Source: Comamonas composti DSM 21721
Lineage (GTDB): Bacteria > Pseudomonadota > Gammaproteobacteria > Burkholderiales > Burkholderiaceae_C
DNA: 64,000 nucleotides
NCBI RefSeq assembly: GCF_000429845.1
Contig: NZ_AUCQ01000003.1
Span: 62,001-126,000, forward strand
Reading direction: 5' to 3'
Shown here: in pieces, positions 1-8,471 of the stretch
How positions within the stretch are numbered: the stretch's first letter is position 1
Layout of the letters: each line of letters begins with the position of its first letter
The notes under the pieces: generated by a model
Told to the model about the DNA's origin: nothing
The model's database searches: none
Seen by the model: only the letters and a program-made list of their open reading frames with translations
Translations under genes and position numbers: made by a program

Positions 1-172
1 CGCTGGCCACGTTGATGGCGACCAGGCAGGCCAGGTAGAGCCAGTAATCGCTGGCCACAAAGGGAAACAGCAGCAGCAGGGCGCCGGCAATGGCCAGCCA
101 CATTTTCTGCGTGCGGGAGTCGAACAGCGTTGCGTCGGCAACGTAGCTTTCCTTGAAGGTTCCTATGCGCAT
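1..172 (-). CDS. livM: Branched-chain amino acid ABC transporter permease LivM, N-terminal part (cut by window edge)
   Basis: Only the first 57 codons lie in the window and the rest runs off the left edge. The protein starts MRIGTFKESYVADATLFDSR and then enters a hydrophobic segment (LAIAGALLLLFPFVA), the usual start of a LivM-type inner-membrane permease. The ATG at 170-172 lies 10 bases after the livH stop, so it is the third gene of a livG-livH-livM transcript. LivM pairs with LivH to form the channel of a HAAT-family importer for branched-chain amino acids or related carboxylates, including aromatic acids in some betaproteobacteria. Family is clear; substrate is unknown. Confidence 0.85.
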   Translation of the reverse strand, partial: MRIGTFKESYVADATLFDSRTQKMWLAIAGALLLLFPFVASDYWLYLACLVAINVAS

Positions 173-182
173 GGCGGGTTTC

Positions 183-1061
183 CTAGAGACGCTCGATTTC
201 GCGGGTGCCGAACAGGCCGTAGGGGCGCAGCATGAGGATGAGCACCAGTACGATGAAGGTGGCCAGCAGCTTGTATTCGCCGCCCAGATAAGAGCCGGCC
301 AGGGCTTCGACCAGGCCGATGAGCAGGCCGCCGATGAGTGCGCCCAGCACGCTGTCCAGCCCGCCGACGATGACCACCACGAGCACGGACAGACCGAACA
401 CGCCCATGGACGATGAGATGCCGCCTATGGAGCCGACGATGATTCCCGAGACCGCGGCAATCATGGCCGAGACCACCCAGGACAGAGAGAACACGCGCGG
501 CACGTTAATGCCCACCGAATAGGCCGCTGCCTGGTCGCTGGCCGTGGCGCGCAAGGCCACCCCGCCGCGCCAGAAGCGAAACAGCAGCAGCACGGCGGCA
601 ATGAACACGCCCGCCACCACGGCGCCCCAGGCCACCTTGGGGGCGAGAAAGGCTTCGCCGATGACGATGGGATCGCTGGGCATGAACTCGATCAGGCGGC
701 GCTGGTCGGCCGTCCAGATCATCTCCACCAGACCCACCAGCACCGAGGCCAGGCCCACGGTGACCATGAACACCGAGATCGGTGGCTCGCCCAGCAGCGG
801 GCGGATCATGGTGCGCTCTATCACCGCGCCCAGCAGGCCTGTGCCCAGCACGGCGGCGGGAATGGCCAGCCACAGCGGCAGCGCGAACATGGAGGCAAAG
901 GTGAAGAACAGATAGGCCCCCACCATGAGCAGCTCACCGATGGCGATATTCACCACGCGCGTGGCCTTGTAAACCATCACAAAGGCCAGGGCCGCCAGGG
1001 CGTACAAGCCACCGCTGGCCAGGCCCGTGAGGCTGATTTCAAACAGATAAGCCCAGTCCAT
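183..1061 (-). CDS. livH: Branched-chain amino acid ABC transporter permease LivH
   Basis: A 292-residue inner-membrane permease starting MDWAYLFEISLTGLASGGLY. It has about eight hydrophobic segments and the family stretch VVNIAIGELLMVGAY near residues 37-51, typical of LivH. An open frame continues upstream of this ATG, but that part overlaps livG and has no transporter character. The ATG at 1059-1061 shares one base with the livG stop (TGATG), which indicates translational coupling. It forms the membrane channel with LivM and is energised by LivG. The substrate cannot be read from the sequence. Confidence 0.92.
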   Translation of the reverse strand: MDWAYLFEISLTGLASGGLYALAALAFVMVYKATRVVNIAIGELLMVGAYLFFTFASMFALPLWLAIPAAVLGTGLLGAVIERTMIRPLLGEPPISVFMVTVGLASVLVGLVEMIWTADQRRLIEFMPSDPIVIGEAFLAPKVAWGAVVAGVFIAAVLLLFRFWRGGVALRATASDQAAAYSVGINVPRVFSLSWVVSAMIAAVSGIIVGSIGGISSSMGVFGLSVLVVVIVGGLDSVLGALIGGLLIGLVEALAGSYLGGEYKLLATFIVLVLILMLRPYGLFGTREIERL

Positions 1062-1912
1062 CACGCGACTCCTTGTGCCGTAGCGGCCGCTTGCAGTTTG
1101 CGGCGCAGCTCGCCTACATCGCCCGAGCCCAGATAGGCCCGCCCCACCTCGGGATCGGCCTGCACCTGGGCCGGCAGGCCCTGGGCTATGACCTGGCCGA
1201 AGTTGAGCACCACCACGTGGTCGGACAGGTCCATGACCATGCCCATGTCGTGCTCGACCATGAGCACGGTCACGCCCCATTCGGCACGCACATCGAGGAT
1301 GAAGCGCGCCATGTCCTCGGTCTCTTCGCGGTTCATGCCGGCCACGGGCTCGTCGAGCATGAGGATCTCGGGCTGCATGGCCAGGGCGCGCGCCATTTCC
1401 ACGCGCTTTTGCAGGCCGTAGGACAGTGCGGCCACGGGGGCGTGGCGGATATGGTCGATCTCCAGGAAATCGATGATGCGCTCCTCGATGTCGCGGCGCA
1501 GCTCGGCTTCTTCACGGCGCGCACGGCCCATGTAGAGCAATGCATCGAAGACATTGGTCTTGAGGTGGGCGTGGCGGCCCAGCTTGATGTTGTCCAGCAC
1601 CGTCATGCCGCGAAACAGCGCAATGTTCTGAAAGCTGCGCCCCAGACCCAGGCGTGCACGCTGCGGCGCGGGCACCCGGGTGATGTCCTGGCCGCGAAAG
1701 CGTATGGAGCCCCCCGTGGGTTTGTAAAAGCCCGAGATGGTGTTGAACAGCGAGGTCTTGCCTGCGCCATTGGGCCCGATCACGGCGGTGATGGAGCCGG
1801 ACTGGACATCGAAGCCCACTCCCGACAGGGCCTTGACACCGCCAAAGGCCAGCGTGACGCCGTCCACTTGTAGCAAAGGGGGAGATGCCCCCGGGATTGG
1901 TTTTGTCTCCAT
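1061..1912 (-). CDS. livG: Branched-chain amino acid ABC transporter ATP-binding protein LivG
   Basis: A 283-residue ABC ATPase. Walker A GPNGAGKT is at residues 46-53, a LivG-type signature LSYGLQKR at 163-170 (replacing canonical LSGGQ), Walker B ILMLDEP at 183-189 and the H-loop histidine near 221. The LivG insert NREETEDMARFI follows Walker B. It is the first gene of the minus-strand liv operon and is divergent from a TetR regulator. LivF and the periplasmic binding protein are not in the window and may lie beyond its left edge. Confidence 0.93.
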   Translation of the reverse strand: METKPIPGASPPLLQVDGVTLAFGGVKALSGVGFDVQSGSITAVIGPNGAGKTSLFNTISGFYKPTGGSIRFRGQDITRVPAPQRARLGLGRSFQNIALFRGMTVLDNIKLGRHAHLKTNVFDALLYMGRARREEAELRRDIEERIIDFLEIDHIRHAPVAALSYGLQKRVEMARALAMQPEILMLDEPVAGMNREETEDMARFILDVRAEWGVTVLMVEHDMGMVMDLSDHVVVLNFGQVIAQGLPAQVQADPEVGRAYLGSGDVGELRRKLQAAATAQGVA

Positions 1913-1947
1913 CGGTCTTCTGCTGCCATTTGTTTTTGTTGGAACAG

Positions 1948-1988
1948 GAATCTACTAATGCGTAGACTATTTACTCTGGAGTAGATTC
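1948..1988. promoter_or_regulatory. Inverted repeat between livG and tetR, candidate TetR operator
   Basis: Perfect 9-base arms GAATCTACT (1948-1956) and AGTAGATTC (1980-1988) are separated by 23 bases in the gap between the divergent livG and TetR genes. A shorter sub-repeat (TAGACT) lies in the loop. The position suits an operator controlling both directions. Binding is inferred, and the spacing is wider than in most TetR operators. Confidence 0.45.
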
Positions 1989-2042
1989 TGGTGGTAACAC
2001 TCCACTTGGAGCATTGGTGATTTCCCCGGTGTAATACGAGCT

Positions 2043-2927
2043 ATGAACAAGTTGACCGTCGAAACCAAGACCCGTCGGAAAAAAAGCACCCCGTCCACGA
2101 TGGACTCGCCCTGGGCCAGCTCTGCGGACCGCCAGCGCCAGCGCGAAGCCAAGCGCAATGCCGTGCTGCAGGCTGCGGCCCAGCTGTTCAATGAGCGCGG
2201 TTTTCATGCCACCTCGCTGGATGACATCGCGGCCCGGCTGAACGTGAGCAAGCCCACGCTGTACTACTACGTGAAGAACAAGGACGAGATCCTGTTGCAG
2301 TGCGTGAACAAGGGCCTGACCATGACCCTGGAAGGCATAGAGGCCTCGCGCAAGGCAGGGGGCAAGGCCATAGACCAGTTGCGTGCCTGCATGGAGGTGT
2401 ATGCGCGCATCGTGACGCTGGACTTCGGCATGTGTCTGATCCGCGTGGGTGACGAGCAGGTGCCGCCCGAAAGCCGCAAGGAGCTGCGGCGCCAGAAATC
2501 CGCCATAGACCAGGCCTTCAGGCGCCTGGTGGCCGAGGGCGTGAAGGAGGGCACGGTTGCTCCCTGCGATCCCAAGATGACGGCCTTTGTGATTGCCGGT
2601 GCCTTGAGCTGGATAGGGCGCTGGTACCAGCCCGGGGGCGAGTACCCGGCCGAGGAGGTCGCCAGGCGTTGCATAGACACGCTGTTGGCGGGCGTGCAAC
2701 TGCGTGAGGATTTGCCTGCCGCCGTGGTGCAGGCTGCGGCGGCCAAAACGCCTGGCAAGGCGGTCAAGGTGCCGCAGAAAGCTGCGCTGCGCAAGCCTGC
2801 TGCGGCCCGAAAAACTGCAGCTGTTGCGGCGGCTGTTGCGCCGCAAAAAGCCGTGACGCAGAAGAGCTCGGTGTCAAAGGCCTCCGTTGCCCAGAAGGCT
2901 GCGCGCAAAAGCCCGGCCAGCGCCTGA
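2043..2927 (+). CDS. TetR-family regulator with Lys/Ala-rich histone-H1-like C-terminal tail
   Basis: A 294-residue protein. Residues 36-80 form the TetR DNA-binding domain, with the helix-turn-helix about 57-77 (TSLDDIAARLNVSKPTLYYY). Residues 85-225 are the helical ligand-binding and dimerisation region. From about 230 to the end, some 65 residues are almost only Ala, Lys, Val, Pro, Ser and Gln with repeated QKA/RKPA units, resembling the AlgP or histone-H1-like tails of other proteobacterial proteins. Normal TetR regulators end at about 200-220 residues, so the tail is an addition. It is divergent from livGHM and probably controls it. The N-terminal 30 residues are also basic and unusual. 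No strong ribosome site precedes the ATG, so a start at codon 20 is possible. Confidence 0.85.
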   Translation: MNKLTVETKTRRKKSTPSTMDSPWASSADRQRQREAKRNAVLQAAAQLFNERGFHATSLDDIAARLNVSKPTLYYYVKNKDEILLQCVNKGLTMTLEGIEASRKAGGKAIDQLRACMEVYARIVTLDFGMCLIRVGDEQVPPESRKELRRQKSAIDQAFRRLVAEGVKEGTVAPCDPKMTAFVIAGALSWIGRWYQPGGEYPAEEVARRCIDTLLAGVQLREDLPAAVVQAAAAKTPGKAVKVPQKAALRKPAAARKTAAVAAAVAPQKAVTQKSSVSKASVAQKAARKSPASA

Positions 2928-2928
2928 A

Positions 2929-3399
2929 TCAGCGCTGGTCAGGGCCTGGTTTCGCAGGCCTGGCGTCGGCTGGCTGGGCTGCCAGATCGTCCAGGATCGG
3001 GCAGTCGGGCCGGTCGTCACCGTGGCAGCAATGCACCAGGGTTTGCAGCGTGCGCTGCATGGCCTGCATGGCCGCGATGCGCTCGCCGAGTTCGGCCACA
3101 TGCCGTTGGGCAATGCGCTTGACCTGGCTGCTGGCGCGGCCCTGGTCCTGCCACAGGCCCAGCAGCGTGGCGATTTCCTCCATGGAAAAGCCCAGATCGC
3201 GGCCCCGGCGTATGAAGCGCAGCGCGTGCACGTCGGCCTCGCTGTATTGGCGGTAGCCGCTGTCCGTGCGGTGCACGCAGGCGAGCAGGCCCAGGGTTTC
3301 GTAGTGGCGCACCATGCGCGCCGAAACATCGGCCAGGCGTGCGGCTTCGCCTATGGAAACAGGCCATTGCTGGCGGGCAGGGCGGGGGCTGTCAGGCAT
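2929..3399 (-). CDS. cueR: Copper-responsive MerR-family activator CueR
   Basis: A 156-residue MerR-family regulator. The winged helix-turn-helix spans residues 14-60 (SIGEAARLADVSARMVRHYE), followed by a long dimerisation helix. A metal loop carries Cys125 and Cys133 (CHGDDRPDCPI), the eight-residue spacing used by CueR to bind Cu(I). The ATG at 3399 was chosen because the HTH begins just after it; the open frame continues upstream only as an antisense read of copZ. It is the second gene after copZ (23-base gap) and should activate the operator at 3670-3690. Its stop lies next to the stop of the convergent TetR gene. Confidence 0.9.
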   Translation of the reverse strand: MPDSPRPARQQWPVSIGEAARLADVSARMVRHYETLGLLACVHRTDSGYRQYSEADVHALRFIRRGRDLGFSMEEIATLLGLWQDQGRASSQVKRIAQRHVAELGERIAAMQAMQRTLQTLVHCCHGDDRPDCPILDDLAAQPADARPAKPGPDQR

Positions 3400-3422
3400 G
3401 GTGCGCACTCTGGTTTCAGGTC

Positions 3423-3617
3423 TCAGGCGACCTGATAGCCTTCCTCGGCAATCGCTGCACTCAGGGCCTCGCGGCTGGCCGAGCTCTGTACTTCCACCCG
3501 GTTGGCGCCACGGTCGATCTCTACCTGGGCCTGGGCATCCACGGACTGCAAGGCCTGGGTGACCGCGCGTTCGCAGTGGCCGCAGGTCATGCCTTGTACG
3601 TTGAAAACATGGTTCAT
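3423..3617 (-). CDS. copZ: Copper chaperone CopZ (heavy-metal-associated domain)
   Basis: A 64-residue single HMA domain with the metal motif MTCGHC at residues 10-15, a beta-alpha-beta-beta-alpha-beta fold size and the closing EEGYQV typical of the family. The ATG at 3617 is followed directly by HVFNVQGM; upstream in-frame codons overlap the promoter. Such proteins carry Cu(I) to a P-type ATPase, but no copA is in the window. It is first in the copZ-cueR operon, under the CueR-type promoter. Confidence 0.92.
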   Translation of the reverse strand: MNHVFNVQGMTCGHCERAVTQALQSVDAQAQVEIDRGANRVEVQSSASREALSAAIAEEGYQVA

Positions 3618-3662
3618 CTGATGACTCCTGGTTGTTCTGCGCCAAAGGCGACGCATGCGCAT

Positions 3663-3693
3663 ATCTTGAACCTTGACATCATGACAAGGTAAA
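3663..3693 (-). promoter_or_regulatory. CueR operator and promoter of copZ-cueR
   Basis: A near-perfect dyad ACCTTG (3670-3675) / CAAGGT (3685-3690) lies in a minus-strand promoter whose -35 element (TTTACC, 3688-3693) and -10 element (CAAGAT, 3663-3668) are 19 bases apart. The long spacer containing the dyad is the hallmark of MerR-family activated promoters, and the arm sequence matches known CueR sites. It drives copZ. Confidence 0.8.
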
Positions 3694-3828
3694 GCCTGGG
3701 GATTTGAGGGGCGTTTCGCGGCCTGTTCGGGCCATAGAGGCGCCTTGACAGGCTTCGCGAATCCAAGCCAAGGTGCAACAATTTGTCCTCACCGCACAAG
3801 ACGGCAATTCAAGCTGAAGGCAAGAACC

Positions 3829-5505
3829 ATGAACCTGTTGGGAATGATGCGGCGCTTCACGATACGCACACGCATGCTGGGTGCGATTGCCGTGGTTCTG
3901 GGCTTGCTGGGTCTGCTGGGTGGTGTGGGCATGCTGGGCATGTTCCGCATTCAGCAGATGAGCCAGCAGCTCATGGACAGCGCCTATGCGAAGCTGGATC
4001 ACATGACGCGGCTGCGCGCAGAGCTCGGGGGCGTGCGCCTGCACGAAAAGAACATGCTCATCGAGCATGAAAACGCCGAGCGCGTAAAGCAGGGCCAGGA
4101 GCTGTGGCTGCGCGCGCTGGAGCGGGCCAGGACGCAGGCCGCGCACCTGGAGGCCGGAGCCCGGGGCAGGGAGGCGGAGCTCGTGGCCTCGCTGCAGCAG
4201 CGCATGCACGCGTATCGCCAGCAGCTCGCGCCTGTGCTGCAGCTGGTCGAGACCGGCAGTCTGGTCTCTGGCGCCGAGGCCCTGGCCATGAGCGACAAGG
4301 CCAATGCCGAGATGAAGCGGCTCGAAGGGGTGCTCGTCGAGCTCGATGCGCTGCAAAGCGACGAAGTGGCCGCCATGCGGGCCCGCGAGCATGCGGTGGC
4401 CGAGCAGACGCAATGGGCGTTTGCGGGCGCCGTGGTCCTGACCCTGCTGCTGGTGGCACCGCTGACCTGGCTGAACATGCTGTCGATCTGCAGGCCTCTG
4501 GCACAGGCCAGGCAGAAGGCGCTGACGATTGCCGAGGGCGATCTGTCGCAAGCCCATGCGGTATCCGGGCGTGATGAGATCGCCGATCTGCAGCATGCGC
4601 TCAATCAGATGCAGCAGGGTCTGGGCAGCCTGGTGGTGCGGGTGCGCGATGCGAGCGCGAGCATTGCGACGGTGAGCCGCGAGATCGCCCAGGGCAATCA
4701 GGAGCTGTCCTCGCGCACCGAGCATACGGCCGGCAATGTGCAGCAGACCCTGGCGTCCTTGAGCGAGCTCACGGGCTCGGTGCAGCAGACGGCATCCTCT
4801 TCCCAGCTGGCAAACCGGCTGGCGGCCTCGGCCCTGTCCACGGCCACGCATGGCGAAAGCGTGGTCTCGGAGGCCACGGCCAGCATGCACGAGATCGTGG
4901 CCAGCAGCAGCAGGATAGGAGACATCGTCGGCCTCATCGATTCGATTGCCTTCCAGACCAATATCCTGGCCCTGAATGCAGCCGTGGAGGCCGCGCGCGC
5001 AGGCGAGCAAGGCAAGGGCTTTGCGGTGGTGGCCGGCGAGGTGCGCCGCCTTGCCCAGAGCTCGGCCCAGGCCGCAAGCGAGATCAAGGCCTTGATCGAG
5101 GCCAGCGTCAAGGTCGTGGATGGCGGTGTGCTCAAGGTGGAGCAGGCGGGCCGGGCCATGCAGGAAATCATGGATGGCGCGCAAAGCGTGGGCCGCATCG
5201 TGGGGGAGATCAGCGAAGCCGCGACCGAGCAGTCGGCCGGCATAGGCCAGGTCAACCAGGCCGTGGCCGACATCGACAGCATGACCCAGCAGAACGCCGC
5301 CCTGGTCGAGCAGTCGGCGGCCGGGGCGCAGTCGCTGAGCGAGCAGGCCGACCGCCTGGCCGAGGTCGTGGGCCAGTTCCGCGTGGAGCCCCAGGCCAGC
5401 CAGCGGACTGCCCGCAAGCCGGGACTGGCACCGGCAGAGCCTGCGGGCGTCCAGGCCCGGCTGTCCGCGCCCGGGCTTCATGCGGGGCCTGGAAAAACAG
5501 CCTGA
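3829..5505 (+). CDS. Methyl-accepting chemotaxis protein
   Basis: A 558-residue chemoreceptor. One transmembrane helix spans about residues 17-37, a periplasmic helical sensor domain about 38-190, and a second helix about 195-217. A HAMP domain and the signalling domain follow, with the conserved hairpin [20 protein letters not shown] near 371-390. The ATG at 3829 is preceded by a GAAGG-like site at 3816-3820; the longer open frame has no ribosome site. The C-terminus lacks the NWETF-type pentapeptide that tethers CheR/CheB. No chemotaxis genes are adjacent, so it is an orphan receptor with unknown ligand. Confidence 0.93.
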   Translation: MNLLGMMRRFTIRTRMLGAIAVVLGLLGLLGGVGMLGMFRIQQMSQQLMDSAYAKLDHMTRLRAELGGVRLHEKNMLIEHENAERVKQGQELWLRALERARTQAAHLEAGARGREAELVASLQQRMHAYRQQLAPVLQLVETGSLVSGAEALAMSDKANAEMKRLEGVLVELDALQSDEVAAMRAREHAVAEQTQWAFAGAVVLTLLLVAPLTWLNMLSICRPLAQARQKALTIAEGDLSQAHAVSGRDEIADLQHALNQMQQGLGSLVVRVRDASASIATVSREIAQGNQELSSRTEHTAGNVQQTLASLSELTGSVQQTASSSQLANRLAASALSTATHGESVVSEATASMHEIVASSSRIGDIVGLIDSIAFQTNILALNAAVEAARAGEQGKGFAVVAGEVRRLAQSSAQAASEIKALIEASVKVVDGGVLKVEQAGRAMQEIMDGAQSVGRIVGEISEAATEQSAGIGQVNQAVADIDSMTQQNAALVEQSAAGAQSLSEQADRLAEVVGQFRVEPQASQRTARKPGLAPAEPAGVQARLSAPGLHAGPGKTA

Positions 5506-5540
5506 GCCCGCGGATGGCGTGTCCCGCCGGTTGCTTCTAA

Positions 5541-5598
5541 ATCAATAGCTGGTTGCGCTTGTCAGATAAGCCCTTGAGGCCTATTTTGTTCAAAATTC
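5541..5598 (+). repeat. Dispersed intergenic repeat, family I, copy 1
   Basis: The stretch beginning ATCAATAGCTGGTTGCGCTT, then GTCAGATAAGC and GAGGCCTATTTTG, fills the gap between the chemoreceptor stop and the convergent nemA stop. The same pattern (AATAGCTG, GCGCTTG, AAGCGCT) recurs near 24.5, 36.4, 46.3 and 49.1 kb. The core is an imperfect inverted repeat, so it may also act as a terminator. Confidence 0.6.
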
Positions 5599-5619
5599 AC
5601 CTGGCGCAGACCTGCAGTT

Positions 5620-6738
5620 TCAGCCGGCATCTGCGAGCGCATAGTCGGTATAGCCTTGTGCGCCGCCGCCGTAGAAGCGCCGGCTGTCCCAGGCGTTGAA
5701 CGGCAGATCCTCGCGCAGCCTGCGCACCAGGTCCGGGTTGGAGATGAAGGCTCTGCCGAAGGCCACGAGATCGGCTTGACCGCTCTCCACGGCGGCCAGG
5801 GCCAGCGCGCGGTCATAGCCGTTGTTGACCATCCAGGCGCCCTTGCCGCCGGCCTCGCGGTAGGCATTCTTGAGGGCGGCGTAGTCGAAAGGCCGCTCGG
5901 CGATCTCGCGCGGCCCGCCCGTGGAGCCTTCGATTACATGCACATAGGCGAGGTCCAGGGTTGCGAGCTGGCGCAGCAAGTGCTCGAACAGCGGCTGCGG
6001 ATCGGTGTCGTGGATGTCGTTGGCCGGGGTCACGGGCGAGAGGCGTATGCCGGTGCGCCCGCCGCCAATCGCCTTGGCCACGGCGCGTGTGCACTCCAGC
6101 GCCAGGCGACAGCGGTTGGCGATGCTGCCGCCCCATTCATCGTCGCGCTGGTTGGCACCGGTCTTGAGAAACTGGTCAAGCAGATAGCCATTGGCCGCAT
6201 GCAGCTCCACGCCGTCAAAGCCGGCATGGTCCACGGCATTGCGCGCAGCCTCGGCAAAGTCGTGTGCGATGCCGGGCAGCTCGGCGGCATCCAGGGCGCG
6301 CGGCAGGGTGGTGGCAGAGAACTGGCCCTGGCCCGTGGCTTCGTCGATCAAATAGGTCTTGGACTTGGCGGCCATGGCCGAAGGCGCGACCGGGGGCTGG
6401 CCGTCGGGCTGCAGCGAATCGTGGGAGATGCGGCCCACATGCCATAGCTGGGTCACGATGCGCCCGCCGGCGGCGTGCACGGCATCGGTAACCTGCTTCC
6501 AGCCCTGGAGCTGGTCCTCGCCGTACAGGCCGGGAACATGGGCGTAGCCCTGGCCCTGCTGGGTAATGGCCGTGCCCTCGCTGATGAGCAGGCCTGCGCT
6601 GGCGCGCTGGGCGTAGTACTCGGCCATGAGTGCATTGGGGACGGCCCCGGGCGCGCGGTTGCGCGTCAGCGGTGCCATGACCACGCGGTTGGACAAGGCC
6701 AGCTGGCCGGCTTCAAGGGAATCAAACAAGCTGCTCAT
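5620..6738 (-). CDS. nemA: NADH:flavin oxidoreductase, old yellow enzyme family (NemA/xenobiotic reductase type)
   Basis: A 372-residue FMN-dependent TIM-barrel ene-reductase. The active-site set HAANGYLLDQF has His180, Asn183 and Tyr185, which bind and protonate alpha,beta-unsaturated carbonyl or nitro substrates. The N-terminal core SNRVVMAPLTRNRA contacts FMN. The ATG at 6738 starts MSSLFDSLEAGQ, the usual family start; upstream frame is non-coding. Such enzymes reduce N-ethylmaleimide, nitrate esters and quinones. It is followed by a separate gst gene on the same strand, with 116 bases between them. Confidence 0.9.
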   Translation of the reverse strand: MSSLFDSLEAGQLALSNRVVMAPLTRNRAPGAVPNALMAEYYAQRASAGLLISEGTAITQQGQGYAHVPGLYGEDQLQGWKQVTDAVHAAGGRIVTQLWHVGRISHDSLQPDGQPPVAPSAMAAKSKTYLIDEATGQGQFSATTLPRALDAAELPGIAHDFAEAARNAVDHAGFDGVELHAANGYLLDQFLKTGANQRDDEWGGSIANRCRLALECTRAVAKAIGGGRTGIRLSPVTPANDIHDTDPQPLFEHLLRQLATLDLAYVHVIEGSTGGPREIAERPFDYAALKNAYREAGGKGAWMVNNGYDRALALAAVESGQADLVAFGRAFISNPDLVRRLREDLPFNAWDSRRFYGGGAQGYTDYALADAG

Positions 6739-6854
6739 AGGAATCGGGGGACGGGATGAACAAAGGCCTGCAAGAGTTGAGCTCCTGCAGGCCTTAAAGA
6801 GTTGGGGCTTCAGCGGCTTATTCAATGCGCGGGCCGGATGCCGGCCCTGGCGGC

Positions 6855-7463
6855 TTACTTGATCAGGCCCTCGGCCTTCATGGCGGCCTGCACGGCGGGG
6901 CGGGCCAGGATGCGCTCGCGGTAGGCCACGATATGGTCCAGGCCCGAGATGTCCAGGCCCACAAACTGGGCCCAGCCTGTCACGGTGAACAGATAGGCAT
7001 CGGCGACGGTGAATTGCGCGCCCATCAAAAAGGGCTTTTCGCCGAGCTCCTGGTTGACCCAGGTCAGGCGCTTGAGCACTTGCTGGCGAACCTGGGGTTT
7101 GTAGTCTTCCGGTGTGTCGGGCTTGAACAGCGGGGCAAAGCCCTTGTGCAGCTCGGTGGCGATGAAGTTGAGCCAGGACTGGAGCTGGTAGCGTGCCAGC
7201 GTGCCATTGGCCGGTGCGAGGCTCTTCTCCGGAGCCTGGTCTGCAAGGTATTGGACGATGGCCGGGCCCTCATGCAGGGTGTCGCCGTTGTCCAGCACCA
7301 GAAACGGCACATAGCCCAGAGGGTTGATGGCGTAGTAGTCCGTGCCGTCTTGCAGCTGATGCGTCTTGGTGCTGGCCAGAATGGCTTCATGCTGCAGGCC
7401 GGCTTCGTGCAGCACGATATGCGGGGACAGGGAGCAGGCGCCGGGGCTGTAGTAGAGCTTCAT
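6855..7463 (-). CDS. gstA: Glutathione S-transferase, beta class
   Basis: A 202-residue two-domain protein. An N-terminal thioredoxin-like domain begins MKLYYSPGACSLSPHIVLHE with the beta-class Cys10 and the VPFLVLDNGDTLHEG glutathione-binding turn. The C-terminal helical domain contains FTVADAYLFTVTGW (N-capping box). It conjugates glutathione to electrophiles or reduces disulfides. The ATG at 7463 is used; an upstream in-frame TTG two codons earlier is less likely. Confidence 0.92.
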   Translation of the reverse strand: MKLYYSPGACSLSPHIVLHEAGLQHEAILASTKTHQLQDGTDYYAINPLGYVPFLVLDNGDTLHEGPAIVQYLADQAPEKSLAPANGTLARYQLQSWLNFIATELHKGFAPLFKPDTPEDYKPQVRQQVLKRLTWVNQELGEKPFLMGAQFTVADAYLFTVTGWAQFVGLDISGLDHIVAYRERILARPAVQAAMKAEGLIK

Positions 7464-7635
7464 GATCAAAGGTATCCGATCAAATGAAAAGACAAGCGGC
7501 CATGCTAACGCCGATTGCTCCGACCCATGTGACAGCTTGGTTTTGTGCGACCTGCGCGATGGGCGCGGTTTCGCTGGACCCAGCCAACCCTGGCACCGGG
7601 CATCAGGGGTGCACAGGAAGTGTGTCGAGCGTTAG

Positions 7636-7702
7636 AGCGTGTTCACGACCTCCTCGCGGCGCACCAGTTCCAACGCGCCTGCGTAGAGATCGTGAACACG
7701 CT
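7636..7702. repeat. Hairpin repeat with 13-base arms, copy 1 of a 33-base repeat
   Basis: Arms AGCGTGTTCACGA (7636-7648) and TCGTGAACACGCT (7690-7702) are perfectly inverted. The right half, 7670-7702, is repeated exactly at 8439-8471. It sits between the 3' end of the FMN reductase gene and the start of gst. The organisation is like a REP or small palindromic element. Confidence 0.7.
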
Positions 7703-8281
7703 TTAGGCCCCAAGCCGCTGCGTTGCCCACAGGGTCTGTTCGAGCAGGGCGCGCATGCCGTCCAGATGCCTGCCGCTCTTGAGGCGGCCGGCTTCGTCGA
7801 ATGCTTCGTGGGCCTGGCCTACGGCATGGCTGCGTGGAACGACCCAGCAGCCCAGGTTGAGCAGCAGGGCTGCGAGATGGGCTTGCGAGCGCAGTCCTCC
7901 CAGGCCGCCTGGAGAGGCACTGGCCGTGGCCACGACCTTGCCGCGAAACGCCAGCGTGCCATCCGCCCACTGCGCATGACCGGCCACGGGGCTGGAGGCC
8001 CAGTCCAGCGTATTCTTGAGCAAGGCCGTATAGCTGCCGTTGTACTCGGGTGAGCAGATCAGCCAGGCGGGATGGCTGTGCATTTCCTCCTTGAGTCGCA
8101 GCACGTCCGCAGGTGTACCCCGGGCTTCAAGGTCGGCGTTGTACATGGGGATATCGAATTGCGACAGTTCCAGCAGCGTGGGCTGGGCGCTGAATTCGCG
8201 CGCGATTTCCGTGGCTGCAGCCGCCAGGCGGCGGTTGTGCGATTGCTGGCGAGTACTGCCCGCGAAGATCAGGATTTTCAT
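7703..8281 (-). CDS. NADPH-dependent FMN reductase family protein
   Basis: A 192-residue flavodoxin-like protein. The FMN phosphate loop is near the N-terminus (FAGSTRQQSHNRRLA) and the second flavin motif SPEYNGSYTALLKNTLDW is about residues 79-96. These are the signatures of the NADPH-dependent FMN/quinone/azo reductase family. The ATG at 8281 gives the canonical start MKILIFAGSTR. It is the first minus-strand gene after the mnmG intergenic region. The stop codon touches the hairpin repeat at 7636-7702. Physiological substrate unknown. Confidence 0.88.
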   Translation of the reverse strand: MKILIFAGSTRQQSHNRRLAAAATEIAREFSAQPTLLELSQFDIPMYNADLEARGTPADVLRLKEEMHSHPAWLICSPEYNGSYTALLKNTLDWASSPVAGHAQWADGTLAFRGKVVATASASPGGLGGLRSQAHLAALLLNLGCWVVPRSHAVGQAHEAFDEAGRLKSGRHLDGMRALLEQTLWATQRLGA

Positions 8282-8382
8282 GGCCGCCATTGCAGCACAC
8301 AAGCCGCACATGATTCGTGCAAGCCCCTGGCTTGCAGCCGGAAACGCTTGCTTTTCGCCTGGCAAGACATGCTCTGGAAGCG

Positions 8383-8398
8383 TGTTTCACGTGAAACA
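8383..8398. promoter_or_regulatory. parS site 1 (perfect)
   Basis: TGTTTCACGTGAAACA is the exact 16-base palindromic ParB-binding consensus found in most bacterial chromosomes. It lies upstream of mnmG and about 5.8 kb from parB. Confidence 0.92.
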
Positions 8399-8438
8399 TG
8401 GCTGCGGCCCATCGACTCGAACTCATCCCGATTGCGCT

Positions 8439-8471
8439 CCAACGCGCCTGCGTAGAGATCGTGAACACGCT
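8439..8471 (+). repeat. 33-base repeat, copy 2
   Basis: An exact copy of 7670-7702 (CCAACGCGCCTGCGTAGAGA and 13 further bases ending AACACGCT). Unlike copy 1 it has no inverted partner arm here, so it looks like half of the hairpin element. Confidence 0.75.
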
